Shown: in pieces, positions 19,021-27,708 of the stretch | Numbering within the stretch: position 1 is the first letter of the stretch | How the letters are laid out: every line of letters starts with the position of its first letter | Assembly (NCBI RefSeq): GCF_900186585.1 | Contig: NZ_FYDD01000004.1 | Coordinates: 1 to 64,000 of the forward strand | From: Massiliimalia timonensis | Lineage (GTDB): Bacteria; Bacillota; Clostridia; Oscillospirales; Ruminococcaceae | Direction of reading: 5' to 3' | DNA length: 64,000 nt | Made by a program: the position numbers and the translations under genes | The notes under the pieces: generated by a model | What the model saw: the letters and a program-made list of their open reading frames with translations, nothing else | Told to the model about the DNA's origin: nothing | Databases searched by the model: none

Positions 19021-19061
19021 AAAACTCCTCAAGCCCTTTTCGGGCGGCTTTCTATTTCCCC

Positions 19062-19094
19062 AATAAAAAGAAAGAGAGAGGCAAGCCCCCTCTC
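19062..19094 (-). terminator. Terminator of the hydrogenase gene pair
   Basis: On the minus strand GAGAGG/CCTCTC around a GGGCTTG-like loop is followed by a T-rich stretch, directly after the hydrogenase stop. Confidence 0.6.
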
Positions 19095-20594
19095 CTAATC
19101 TTCGTCCGGAACACGCGGGTTTTCTACCGCCTGATGCATTTGGGACTTATCTTTAAACTGCTTGACAGAGGTCTGTGCTTTTTTGATCGGCAGGATCGTT
19201 CCAGCCCCTGCGATACAGCCTCCCGGGCAGGCCATGCCTTCCAGCAGGTAGCCGTCGCGCTTGCCTGCATTGGCCAAGGTCATCATCTTGCGGCATTCCC
19301 GCAGACCTTCTGCACGGTCTACTTTAAAGTCCAGGTCAGGGTACAGGTCATGCACCGCTTCAGAGATAGCATCCGCTACCCCGCCGGCACAGGCGTATCC
19401 GCGCCCCGCTCCTGTGGCCTGATTGACAGGTTCTGCCTGTTCCATATCGCCAAATTCAATGTCTTTAGCTACAAACATCCCCATCAGCTCTTCAAAGGTA
19501 ATGACAAAGTCCACATCGCTCTTTACCGTACGCCGCTGTGCCTCCAGCTTCTTCGCGGCACACGGCCCAATAAACACGATCTTTGCATTGGGGTGTTCTT
19601 TTTTGATGATCCGCGCAGTCGCCACCATTGGGGTCAACGCATCAGACACACAGTCCGCCACTTTCGGGAACAGCGTTTTCGCCATTACCGACCACGAAGG
19701 ACAACAAGAAGTAGCTAGGAATTTCTGCTCCCCAGTTGCCACCTTGTGGGCAAAATGATGCGCTTCCTCCACCGCGCCAAGGTCGGCGCCGATCGCCACT
19801 TCATAAACATCAGAAAATCCAAGCTGCTTTAACCCCTCAAATACCTTTTCCGGGGTTGCCAGTGGTCCAAACTGCCCCACAAAAGCAGGCGCAATTTCCG
19901 CGATCACTTCATTTCCCTCGTTAATTGCCGTAATCAGCTGGAAAATTTCGGACTTGTCCGCGATCGCCGCAAACGGACAGCTTGCAAGGCACTGCCCGCA
20001 CGATACACACTTATCATAGTCAATTTTAGCGCGTCCCAGCTCGTCGCTGCCGATTGCGTCAACACCACAGGCAGCAGCGCAGGGACGGTCGTATTTTAAA
20101 ATAGCATTGTATGGGCAAATTTCAATACATCTGCCACATTTGACGCATTTTTCCTGATCAATCACGCTTCTTCCATCCACAATGGAAATCGCTTTCATCG
20201 GGCAGACGCTTTCGCACGGATGCGCCAAACAGCCCCGGCAGTTATTGCTGACTTCTACCGTTGCGGTGGGACATGCGTTGCAGGCAAATGGGATCACGTT
20301 GATCAAAGGCGGCTGGTAAAAAATTTCCGGCTTTGCACAGTCCTCAACGCCGTTTGCCAGCGGCTGGTGTTCTCCAACCGGTCTTAACGGCAGCCCCATT
20401 GCTAAGCGGAGACGTTCACCAACGATCGCTCTTTCTTTAAATATATTATCACGGTATTTTGCTACCTCACCCGGAATGATTTTATATGGAAGCTGTTCAA
20501 TATAGGATAATTCTTTCTTCTCATAAGCCATTTTGGCAATTTCCGTAAAAACTTGTCTTCTTAATTTCGTAACAGGGGTATAAACGCCTCTCAC
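19095..20594 (-). CDS. [FeFe] hydrogenase, group B type
   Basis: A cytoplasmic, probably ferredoxin-linked hydrogenase. The 499 residues begin with a family-specific segment, then Cys-rich clusters: C105/C108 and C119/C122/C127/C131, and 4Fe-4S motifs at 150-160 and 196-206. The H-cluster motifs are intact: L1 TSCCPSW at 295-301, L2 GPCAAKKLE at 343-351, L3 MACPGGC at 454-460. The extra N-terminal Cys arrangement and lack of a 2Fe-2S plant-type domain point to group B rather than CpI-like group A. Five bases separate it from the upstream thioredoxin-like gene. Group B enzymes are poorly characterised; H2 evolution or a redox-balancing role is inferred. Confidence 0.9.
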   Translation of the reverse strand: MRGVYTPVTKLRRQVFTEIAKMAYEKKELSYIEQLPYKIIPGEVAKYRDNIFKERAIVGERLRLAMGLPLRPVGEHQPLANGVEDCAKPEIFYQPPLINVIPFACNACPTATVEVSNNCRGCLAHPCESVCPMKAISIVDGRSVIDQEKCVKCGRCIEICPYNAILKYDRPCAAACGVDAIGSDELGRAKIDYDKCVSCGQCLASCPFAAIADKSEIFQLITAINEGNEVIAEIAPAFVGQFGPLATPEKVFEGLKQLGFSDVYEVAIGADLGAVEEAHHFAHKVATGEQKFLATSCCPSWSVMAKTLFPKVADCVSDALTPMVATARIIKKEHPNAKIVFIGPCAAKKLEAQRRTVKSDVDFVITFEELMGMFVAKDIEFGDMEQAEPVNQATGAGRGYACAGGVADAISEAVHDLYPDLDFKVDRAEGLRECRKMMTLANAGKRDGYLLEGMACPGGCIAGAGTILPIKKAQTSVKQFKDKSQMHQAVENPRVPDED

Positions 20595-20599
20595 TCATA

Positions 20600-20866
20600 T
20601 CACTTCCTTTGCGTTAATTTCACGATTTTCTCCATGACGATCTCCGGCGTTGCCTGTTCTATCACCTCATCATTGATGATAACAACCGGCGCCGCGTCAT
20701 CGGATAAATCACCGCAGATCTTTTTATCCATAATCAAGTCGATCTGTGTCTGCAACCGAAGCTGAACCTTGAGCTTTTTCAGGCTCTCAATGTTTTCCAT
20801 GATCTCCATTGCACCCATCATAATGCATTTATTACATGCACATACCTGTACCTGCAACCGTTTCAT
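20600..20866 (-). CDS. Thioredoxin-like [2Fe-2S] protein (NuoE-like)
   Basis: An 88-residue protein with CACNKC near the N-terminus and a further Cys in KKICGD. It has the short beta-alpha pattern of thioredoxin-fold [2Fe-2S] ferredoxins related to the NuoE/HydC subunit, though one of the four usual Cys positions is not obvious. The ATG at 20866 follows AAAGGGGG; the longer frame has no such site. It is first in an operon with the group B hydrogenase and may pass electrons to it or help maturation. Confidence 0.65.
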   Translation of the reverse strand: MKRLQVQVCACNKCIMMGAMEIMENIESLKKLKVQLRLQTQIDLIMDKKICGDLSDDAAPVVIINDEVIEQATPEIVMEKIVKLTQRK

Positions 20867-20912
20867 CTTTCCGCCCCCTTTACATTTTACTAGTAAGTTC
20901 CATGTAACTATC

Positions 20913-20942
20913 ATTATATCTTATCCGCCGAAAGATAGTCAA
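20913..20942 (-). promoter_or_regulatory. Promoter of the thioredoxin-like and hydrogenase operon
   Basis: Minus-strand -35 TTGACT (20937-20942), 18 bases, -10 TATAAT (20913-20918). Confidence 0.7.
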
Positions 20943-20999
20943 GGCAAACCGGCAGATGTTTGATAAAAATTTCACTAAAAATCTTGTGGAATTTACAGC

Positions 21000-21028
21000 T
21001 TGATATTCCCCTGTTTTCCATGTATGAT
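21000..21028 (+). promoter_or_regulatory. Promoter of the sensor hydrogenase operon
   Basis: -35 TTGATA (21000-21005), 17 bases, -10 TATGAT (21023-21028). It fires away from the hydrogenase promoter, leaving a shared control region of about 60 bases. Confidence 0.6.
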
Positions 21029-21107
21029 AATATTGTGTATTTTAGCATAGAAATCCCACTTCTTAACAGGAACTTTATCAATAAATTTACCAAAGGAGAT
21101 TATGGAT

Positions 21108-21356
21108 ATGGTCGAAGTCAAAGTTTGTGTAGGAAGCTCCTGCCATTTAAAAGGCTCTTACCAGGTCATCACCACCTTCAAAGAGCTGATCAAAAAACAA
21201 AATCTGGAAGATAAGGTGGCGCTGAAAGCCGCTTTCTGTATGGGGCGCTGTGCCAGCGGGATTGCTGTTACCGTCAATGACGAGCCGATTGAAAATGTCG
21301 GCTTTAGCAATGCGACAGAGATCTTTAACCAATATGTGCTTCCGCTGACAAAATAA
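21108..21356 (+). CDS. [2Fe-2S] thioredoxin-like ferredoxin
   Basis: An 82-residue protein with the full four-Cys pattern of thioredoxin-like ferredoxins: CVGSSC near the start and CMGRC around residue 43. It resembles the NuoE/HydC electron-carrying fold. Two ATGs lie six bases apart. AGGAG is nine bases from the second (21108) but only three from the first (21102), so I used the second. It leads the operon with the sensor hydrogenase and phosphatase, and is likely their electron donor or redox partner. Confidence 0.8.
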   Translation: MVEVKVCVGSSCHLKGSYQVITTFKELIKKQNLEDKVALKAAFCMGRCASGIAVTVNDEPIENVGFSNATEIFNQYVLPLTK

Positions 21357-21398
21357 TAAAGCCCGCTTTTACGGCAAAAGAAGAAAGGAAGACCTGCA

Positions 21399-23099
21399 AT
21401 GAGCATCATTGAACTAAATACCGGCAACTGCCAAAACTGCTATAAATGCATCCGCAACTGTCCCTTAAAAGCGATCCGCTTTAAAGAGGGCCGCGCCACC
21501 GTTATCGACGATGAATGTATTCTCTGCGGGACCTGTGTAGATGTATGTCCGCAGAACGCCAAATTTGTAAAAAGTCAGCGACAGCAGGTCAAAGATCTGC
21601 TGACCCAGGGGGAACGCGTCTATGTTTCTGTCGCACCAAGCTATACTGCATATTATAATATTGATTTTCCAACGTTAAGCGCCACTTTAAAAAAGATGGG
21701 CTTTGCCGGAGTGGAAGAAACTGCGATCGGCGCTAACGAGGTTTCCCGCGAATACAGCCATCTTTTGATCGACGGACAGATGGGAAACATCATCGTCACT
21801 GCCTGCTCCTCGGTAGTGATGCTGGTGGAACGGCATTATCCAGAGCTGATCAAACATCTGGCCCCGGTCGCTTCCCCGATGATGGCCCATGCAAAGCTGA
21901 TGCGGGAAACCTATGGCAACGACATTAAGGTCGTCTTTTTAGGGCCGTGCATCGCAAAAAAGGAAGAGGCTGCGGACCGTTTGGCCGGCGGATATGTGGA
22001 TTATGCCATCACCTTTTCAGGACTGGAGGAATGGATGCAAAAGGACGGTATCCAGTTCAGTGAAACGCCGGACCCGGAGGCTGTAGGGGTATTAAATCCG
22101 GTTTCCCGTCTCTATCCAAAGCCGTTTGGAATCATTCAGACCATCAGCGAGCGGCTGTTTAAACAAAAATACCGTAAAGTGAGCGTAGACGGAATCAGCG
22201 ACTGTATCGAACTGTTCGACACCTTAAAAAACGATGATTCCATCCAAGGGCTGTTCATTGAGGCAAATGTCTGTAAGGGAGGCTGTTTGGGCGGCCCTGT
22301 TCTGCGCAGCAAGCATAAAAACCCGCACCTGTCCCAATTCAACCTAGATGATGACCCCATGGAATACGATGACACCCCCGCGGCTACAACGCGCAATGCG
22401 TTTTCTCATCCGCGTGTGTTTGCCAACCGCAGCGCACAGCGCCCACAGCCCACGGAAGAGGACATCCGCCGCATTCTGGCTACCATTGGGAAGCATTCGC
22501 CGGAGGATGAACTCAACTGCGGAAGCTGCGGATACCCCTCTTGCCGAGCCAAAGCTGTGGCTGTTTTCCAAGGAAAGGCCGACATTCACATGTGTCTTCC
22601 ATATTTCCGCCAGCAAGCTGAAAATATGTCCAATACTGTGCTGGAGTTCTCGCCCAATGGGATCCTTGTCTTTGACAGCGAACAACGCCTGTTAGATATG
22701 AACCCCACCGCGGAGATAATGCTGGGACTGGAGAAAAAGGACTGGCTGGGCGAACTGCCGCCAGTGTTCTACGGGGAAACCGATTTTGAAGATGCCCGCG
22801 CAGAAGAGAAAGTTAAAGTCAAGAAGATCACGATCGACGATAAATTCTGTGAACAGACCATCCTCTTTGTCAAACAACACGGAATGTATCTGGTCTTCAT
22901 CAAGGACATCAGCGAGGAGGAAAGCCGCAAGCAGGAGCTTGCCGGCCTACGGGAGCACACTGTATCCATAGCACAGAAGGTCATTGAAAAACAGATGACC
23001 GTGGCCCAAGAGATCGCAAGCCTGCTGGGTGAAACGACGGCCGAAACCAAGGTCGCCCTTACAAAGCTGAAAAAATCAATGGAAGAACAGAATAAATAG
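21399..23099 (+). CDS. Sensor-type [FeFe] hydrogenase with 4Fe-4S and PAS domains
   Basis: The domains run in order: two 4Fe-4S clusters (C11-C21 and C40-C50), an H-cluster domain (about 73-315), a further Fe-S domain with C374, C377, C382 and C399, a PAS domain (about 408-505) and a C-terminal helix. L2 (GPCIAKKEE, 182-190) and L3 (VCKGGC, 291-296) are kept. L1 reads TACSSVV at 134-140 instead of TSCCPxW, losing one Cys and the Pro. Such HydS-like proteins are thought to sense H2 or redox state rather than catalyse bulk turnover. The PAS output and the SpoIIE phosphatase gene behind it fit a signalling role. Confidence 0.87.
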   Translation: MSIIELNTGNCQNCYKCIRNCPLKAIRFKEGRATVIDDECILCGTCVDVCPQNAKFVKSQRQQVKDLLTQGERVYVSVAPSYTAYYNIDFPTLSATLKKMGFAGVEETAIGANEVSREYSHLLIDGQMGNIIVTACSSVVMLVERHYPELIKHLAPVASPMMAHAKLMRETYGNDIKVVFLGPCIAKKEEAADRLAGGYVDYAITFSGLEEWMQKDGIQFSETPDPEAVGVLNPVSRLYPKPFGIIQTISERLFKQKYRKVSVDGISDCIELFDTLKNDDSIQGLFIEANVCKGGCLGGPVLRSKHKNPHLSQFNLDDDPMEYDDTPAATTRNAFSHPRVFANRSAQRPQPTEEDIRRILATIGKHSPEDELNCGSCGYPSCRAKAVAVFQGKADIHMCLPYFRQQAENMSNTVLEFSPNGILVFDSEQRLLDMNPTAEIMLGLEKKDWLGELPPVFYGETDFEDARAEEKVKVKKITIDDKFCEQTILFVKQHGMYLVFIKDISEEESRKQELAGLREHTVSIAQKVIEKQMTVAQEIASLLGETTAETKVALTKLKKSMEEQNK

Positions 23100-23139
23100 T
23101 ATTTCCCCAAAACAAACAAAGAAAGGCAGGTGTTCTTTT

Positions 23140-24309
23140 TTGGAATATTTTATTGACGTTGCATATGACAGCCTGTTTCACTTTGGCGAAGAGCTGTGTG
23201 GGGATAATGTTGAGTTTATCCGGGAGGATGACTATTGTATTCTGGTACTGGCTGACGGACTGGGCAGCGGGGTAAAGGCAAATATCCTTTCCACCCTGAC
23301 CAGCAAGATCATCAGCACGATGCTCAAAGAAGGCGCAACGCTGGATGAAGCCATTGAAACGATCGCAAAAACGCTTCCAGTCTGTCATGACAGAGGAATC
23401 GCATATTCTACTTTTACCATTGTCCGGGTGGACAAGAACGGGCATACATACATGGCGGAATTTGACAATCCCAACGCCCTTCATTACCGCGACGGAAAGC
23501 TGATGGAGATTAAACGCGAAACCCGTGTCATTGACGGAAAACAAGTGCTGATCAGCAATTTTGAAGCGCAGGTCGGCGATCTTATCATCGCCTTTTCGGA
23601 TGGAGTGGTCCATGCCGGCGTGGGGAGGCTGCTTGATTTGGGATGGCAGTATGACAACGCGGTCAGCTTTATTACAGACAGCGTTGCCAAGGACACTTCC
23701 CCGATTGCACTGACTAAAAATATTTTAGGGGCAGTCAATACCCTTTATATGCAGGAGCCCGGCGATGACAGTACAGTCTGTACCATGCTTGTCAAGGAAA
23801 GCCGTCCGGCAACGATCATGGTGGGGCCTCCTGTGGACAAGGAAAAGGACCGCGAGGTGGTAGACCGGTTGATGAGCTGCAAGGGGTTAAAGGTCGTCTG
23901 TGGCGGCACTACCAGCCAAATCGTCAGTAAGGTCACCGGGAAAGAGGTTTCTGTTTCTATTGACTACGAAAATCCAGCAGTGCCGCCGATCGCTCACATA
24001 CAAGGCATCGACCTGGTGACAGAAGGGGTCCTTACCCTTGGAAAAGCGCTGGAGATCCTGCGCAAAGCCACGGCAAACGACGGTTCCTTTGAACCATTCA
24101 ACCTAAAGAAAACCGACGGTGCCACCCGTCTTGCTAAGCTGTTTCTGGAAGATTCCACACAGGTGGATTTTCTGGTGGGACGTGCCCTGAACCCGGCTCA
24201 CCAAAACCCGGGGATGCCGATCTCGCTGGGGTTGAAGCTCAACCTGATCAAGGAGCTTGCGGCAGAGATAGAAAAAACCGGAAAGCGGGTCACGCTTTCT
24301 TATTATTGA
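23140..24309 (+). CDS. SpoIIE/PP2C-family serine phosphatase
   Basis: A Mn2+/Mg2+-dependent protein phosphatase. The PP2C-like core (about 1-220) has the metal-binding aspartates in CGDNVEF, LADGLGSG, FSDGV and GDDSTV. A second domain of about 165 residues follows (VCGGTTSQIVSKVTG), as in the hydrogenase-linked members of this family. The start is TTG, chosen because AGGTG lies just upstream and the protein begins at the first strand of the fold. It follows the sensor hydrogenase by 40 bases, so it is likely its output partner. The substrate is unknown. Confidence 0.85.
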   Translation: MEYFIDVAYDSLFHFGEELCGDNVEFIREDDYCILVLADGLGSGVKANILSTLTSKIISTMLKEGATLDEAIETIAKTLPVCHDRGIAYSTFTIVRVDKNGHTYMAEFDNPNALHYRDGKLMEIKRETRVIDGKQVLISNFEAQVGDLIIAFSDGVVHAGVGRLLDLGWQYDNAVSFITDSVAKDTSPIALTKNILGAVNTLYMQEPGDDSTVCTMLVKESRPATIMVGPPVDKEKDREVVDRLMSCKGLKVVCGGTTSQIVSKVTGKEVSVSIDYENPAVPPIAHIQGIDLVTEGVLTLGKALEILRKATANDGSFEPFNLKKTDGATRLAKLFLEDSTQVDFLVGRALNPAHQNPGMPISLGLKLNLIKELAAEIEKTGKRVTLSYY

Positions 24310-24374
24310 CGGAACTGCGGCGGTGGAGGACATCGTCGCTTTCTATTGCACTAAAATAACAGGAGGGACCCAGA

Positions 24375-24971
24375 ATGAGGGACGACCGGCTGGAAAAACA
24401 GCTTGCCTTTTGCAAAGAGATCGACAAGGAAAAAATGATCGGGCGGCAGACCTACCTTTCTGACGGAAAACGCAAGGAAAACGACGCGGAACACGCCTGG
24501 CATATGGCGGTGATGGCGATCCTGCTCAGCGAATATTCCAATGAACCCATTGACGTGCTGAAGACGGTTTCCATGCTGCTGATCCATGATCTGGTAGAAA
24601 TCGACGCGGGCGATACCTACGCCTATGATGAAGAGGCAAAAAAGACACAGGCAAGCCGGGAGTTAGCCGGCGCGGACCGCATCTTTGGACTTTTGCCGGA
24701 CGATCAGCAAAAGAAACTGCGCGCCCTGTGGGAAGAGTTTGAGACGGGTGCCAGCCCGGAAGCGCGGTTCGCGCATACAATGGATAACATTCAGCCCATG
24801 ATGCTCAATGCCGCTACTGACGGAAAGGCTTGGGAGGAACGGGGCGTTTATCTGGAACAAATTTTAAATCGAAACCAGCATACTGCCGCCGGTTCTGAAA
24901 AACTATGGCAGTATGCCCTGGAACATTTTATTGCCCCAAGCCTTGAAAAGGGACGTATTTTACAAAAATAG
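24375..24971 (+). CDS. HD-domain phosphohydrolase, YfbR-like (HD_3)
   Basis: A metal-dependent phosphohydrolase of the HD superfamily, 198 residues. The pattern has His in DAEHAWHMA, the HD pair in LLIHDLVEID, and a later Asp in HTMDNIQPM. Characterised relatives include 5'-deoxynucleotidases. AGGAGG precedes the ATG. It may be the last gene of the sensor hydrogenase operon (65-base gap), but its chemistry shows no direct link to hydrogen. Confidence 0.82.
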   Translation: MRDDRLEKQLAFCKEIDKEKMIGRQTYLSDGKRKENDAEHAWHMAVMAILLSEYSNEPIDVLKTVSMLLIHDLVEIDAGDTYAYDEEAKKTQASRELAGADRIFGLLPDDQQKKLRALWEEFETGASPEARFAHTMDNIQPMMLNAATDGKAWEERGVYLEQILNRNQHTAAGSEKLWQYALEHFIAPSLEKGRILQK

Positions 24972-25037
24972 TGTTCCTGTTTCAGAATTATTTTAGGAGC
25001 AGCGCAGCATACTAACCCTGTGTATTGCGGTTGTCAT

Positions 25038-25070
25038 AAAAAGGCATTCCAAAATTGGAGTGCCTTTTTA
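25038..25070 (+). terminator. Terminator of the sensor hydrogenase operon
   Basis: AAAAAGGCATTCC pairs with GGAGTGCCTTTTT (one wobble) around AAAATT and ends in a T run, 67 bases past the HD gene. Confidence 0.8.
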
Positions 25071-25094
25071 TTTGTAAAGCAATAACATCTGGTA

Positions 25095-25124
25095 TTGACA
25101 AACCAAAATAAAGTGTGTTATAGT
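25095..25124 (+). promoter_or_regulatory. Promoter of the copper operon
   Basis: -35 TTGACA (25095-25100) and -10 TATAGT (25119-25124) with an 18-base spacer. The start point falls in the CsoR-type operator. Confidence 0.75.
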
Positions 25125-25126
25125 GT

Positions 25127-25148
25127 AGATACCCCCACGGGGTGGGTG
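25127..25148 (+). promoter_or_regulatory. CsoR-type copper operator
   Basis: GATACCCCCACGGGGTGGG holds the TACCCC and GGGGTG half-sites in the pseudo-palindrome known for CsoR repressors. It overlaps the transcription start. A csoR gene closes the same operon, so Cu(I) would relieve autorepression. Confidence 0.75.
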
Positions 25149-25168
25149 TGTTTTGCGAGGTGATTACT

Positions 25169-27688
25169 TTGAAAGAAAAATTTGATATAACCGGTATGAC
25201 CTGCTCGGCCTGCTCGGCTCGGATAGAAAAAACAGTAGCTGGCCTTGATGGCGTAGAACAGGTAAACGTTAACCTGTTAAGCAATTCCATGACTGTAGAA
25301 TTCTCAGACAAGGTTACTGCAGATGGGATCATCCAGGCGGTAGAAAAAGCAGGTTATGGGGCTTCCCAACACAGCTCGGTGCCGGTGCGGCGCAAGGCCG
25401 AGCAAACAGAAGATCCTGCGGTAAAACAACAAAAAAACATGAAGCTAAGGCTGATTTTATCGATTGTCTTTACGGTGCCTCTGTTTTATATCTCCATGGG
25501 GCATATGTGGCATTTCCCGCTCCCAAGGTTTTTGGAGGGGAATGAAAATGCGATAGCTTTCGCGTTTACGCAGTTTCTTTTGATGCTCCCTGTGGTTTTT
25601 GTAAACTTCTCTTATTTTAAAAATGGGTTCCGGAACCTGTGGCATCGCGCTCCAAATATGGATTCCCTGATCGCCCTTGGGTCGGCCGCCGCAATGATTT
25701 ACGGCATTTTTGCCATTTATAAAATCGGGTATGGCCTAGGAATTCAGGATCTTGACATGGTACACGATTACCGGATGGATCTGTATTTTGAATCCGCCGC
25801 CATGATCTTGACCCTGATCACATTGGGCAAATACATGGAATCCCGGGCAAAGGGAAAAACCGGAGAGGCGATCCGCAAGCTGATGGATCTAACGCCCAAA
25901 ACAGCCTTTGTCCTCCGTGGCGGCGAAGAGGTGGAGATCCCAATAGAACAGGTGATAGTTGGCGACTTTGTGCGCGTGAAAGCAGGACAGACGATCCCGG
26001 TAGACGGTGTTGTAACAGAAGGCGCCGGCACGGTAGATGAATCTGCACTGACTGGCGAGAGCATCCCAGTATCTAAAACGGTCGGCGATCCTCTGACCGG
26101 AGCCAGCATCGTCACCTCTGGTTATCTGGTGTTTCAGGCACAAAAAGTGGGCGATGATACCACGCTTTCCCAGATCATCAGCTTGGTGGAAGAGGCTTCT
26201 TCCTCCAAAGCGCCTATCGCTAAATTGGCGGACAAAGTCAGCGGCGTATTTGTTCCGGTCGTGATCTCTGTTGCAGTGCTCTCCACTATCATTTGGCTTC
26301 TATTTGGCGCCAGTGTGGAGTTTGCTTTGTCGATCGGAATCTCTGTTTTGGTGGTATCCTGCCCGTGTGCTTTGGGGCTTGCAACCCCTACCGCTATTAT
26401 GGTGGGTACTGGGAAAGGTGCAGAACAGGGGATTTTGATGCGTTCGGCAGAGGCGTTGGAAACCGCCCATAAGATCAATACCGTTGTTTTAGATAAAACA
26501 GGAACCGTCACGGAAGGAAAGCCGGCGGTAACTGATATACTTCCTGCAAGCTCCTGCACGCAGGATCATCTGCTGACAATAGCATATTCTCTGGAACGGC
26601 TTTCCGGCCACCCGCTTGGAAACGCGGTCGCCGAATATGCGCAGGCGCAGAACACAGCTTATCAGCCCGCGGCAGATTTTACCGCCATTGAAGGGCAGGG
26701 AATCGCCGCCGTAATTGATAAAAAACGCTGCCTTGCCGGAAACCGGGCCATGATGACAGCAGAGGGCATCCCGCTGGAGGGTTGGGAAAGCCGCGCCGAC
26801 CAGTTAGCGGCCGAGGGAAAAACGCCTCTTTATTTTGCGGAAGGCAACGCCCTTTTAGGCGTGATCGCGATCGCCGACCCAATCAAGGCAACTAGCCGGG
26901 AGGCTGTGGAACAGCTGACCGCTATGGGGATCGAAGTGATCATGCTTACCGGCGACAATGCTAAAACGGCAGAAGCGATCCGCAAGCAGGCCGGGATCAA
27001 TACAGTAATCTCTGATGTTTTGCCGCAGGAAAAAGAACAGCATATCCGGAAACTACAGGCTCAAGGAAAGCTTGTTGCCATGGTTGGGGACGGGATCAAC
27101 GACGCGCCCGCACTGGTTCGGGCGGACGTAGGGATCGCTATTGGCGCTGGGACCGACATTGCGATCGACTCTGCGGACATTGTCCTGATGCACAGCGATC
27201 TGCTGGACGTTGTTTCAGCCGTCAAATTAAGCCGCGCTGTGATCCGCAACATCAAGCAAAACCTGTTCTGGGCATTTTTCTATAATACGATCGGCATCCC
27301 GCTGGCCGCCGGCGTCTTATTCCCCGCTTTCGCTTTAAAACTGAATCCTATGTTTGCGGCAGCGGCTATGAGCTTTAGTTCTGTCTTTGTGGTGAGCAAC
27401 GCACTTCGGCTGAAATGGTTCTCGCCGCAGCTTAAAAATATCAAACAAAAAACAATTCTATCAGGAAAAGAGGAACAAACAATGGAAAAAACAATGATGA
27501 TCAACGGTATGATGTGCGCCCATTGCTCCGGCAGGGTGGAACAGGCCTTAAATGCAATCGACGGCGTATCCGCTAAGGTGGATCTGGAAAAGAAGCTGGC
27601 CCGCGTTTCTTTCAGTAAAGATGTTTCCGATGATGTACTTCGGAATGCTGTGACAGACGCAGGATACGAAGTAGTGTCCATTCAGTAA
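25169..27688 (+). CDS. copA: Copper-exporting P1B-type ATPase with a C-terminal CopZ-like domain
   Basis: Pumps Cu(I) out of the cytoplasm at the cost of ATP. The N-terminal HMA domain has GMTCSACS. Eight membrane helices follow, with the CPC motif in SCPCALGLATP. The phosphorylation site is DKTGTVTEG, the HP motif is SGHPLG, and the hinge is GDGINDAPAL. A linker then leads to a second HMA domain (about 772-839) with GMMCAHCSG, which looks like a fused CopZ chaperone. I chose the TTG at 25169 because GAGGTG lies just upstream and the protein then starts MKEKFDITGM. The longer frame starts inside the operator. Confidence 0.93.
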   Translation: MKEKFDITGMTCSACSARIEKTVAGLDGVEQVNVNLLSNSMTVEFSDKVTADGIIQAVEKAGYGASQHSSVPVRRKAEQTEDPAVKQQKNMKLRLILSIVFTVPLFYISMGHMWHFPLPRFLEGNENAIAFAFTQFLLMLPVVFVNFSYFKNGFRNLWHRAPNMDSLIALGSAAAMIYGIFAIYKIGYGLGIQDLDMVHDYRMDLYFESAAMILTLITLGKYMESRAKGKTGEAIRKLMDLTPKTAFVLRGGEEVEIPIEQVIVGDFVRVKAGQTIPVDGVVTEGAGTVDESALTGESIPVSKTVGDPLTGASIVTSGYLVFQAQKVGDDTTLSQIISLVEEASSSKAPIAKLADKVSGVFVPVVISVAVLSTIIWLLFGASVEFALSIGISVLVVSCPCALGLATPTAIMVGTGKGAEQGILMRSAEALETAHKINTVVLDKTGTVTEGKPAVTDILPASSCTQDHLLTIAYSLERLSGHPLGNAVAEYAQAQNTAYQPAADFTAIEGQGIAAVIDKKRCLAGNRAMMTAEGIPLEGWESRADQLAAEGKTPLYFAEGNALLGVIAIADPIKATSREAVEQLTAMGIEVIMLTGDNAKTAEAIRKQAGINTVISDVLPQEKEQHIRKLQAQGKLVAMVGDGINDAPALVRADVGIAIGAGTDIAIDSADIVLMHSDLLDVVSAVKLSRAVIRNIKQNLFWAFFYNTIGIPLAAGVLFPAFALKLNPMFAAAAMSFSSVFVVSNALRLKWFSPQLKNIKQKTILSGKEEQTMEKTMMINGMMCAHCSGRVEQALNAIDGVSAKVDLEKKLARVSFSKDVSDDVLRNAVTDAGYEVVSIQ
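27482..27688 (+). other. Possible internal start giving free CopZ (68 residues)
   Basis: Within copA, AAAGAGGAAC lies at normal spacing before an in-frame ATG at 27482. From there the reading is a complete CopZ-size metallochaperone, MEKTMMINGMMCAHCSG onward. The region may be translated both as a fusion and as free CopZ, or may be a relic of a recent gene fusion. Confidence 0.4.
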
Positions 27689-27708
27689 CAAAAGGGAGGG
27701 ATCTACCC

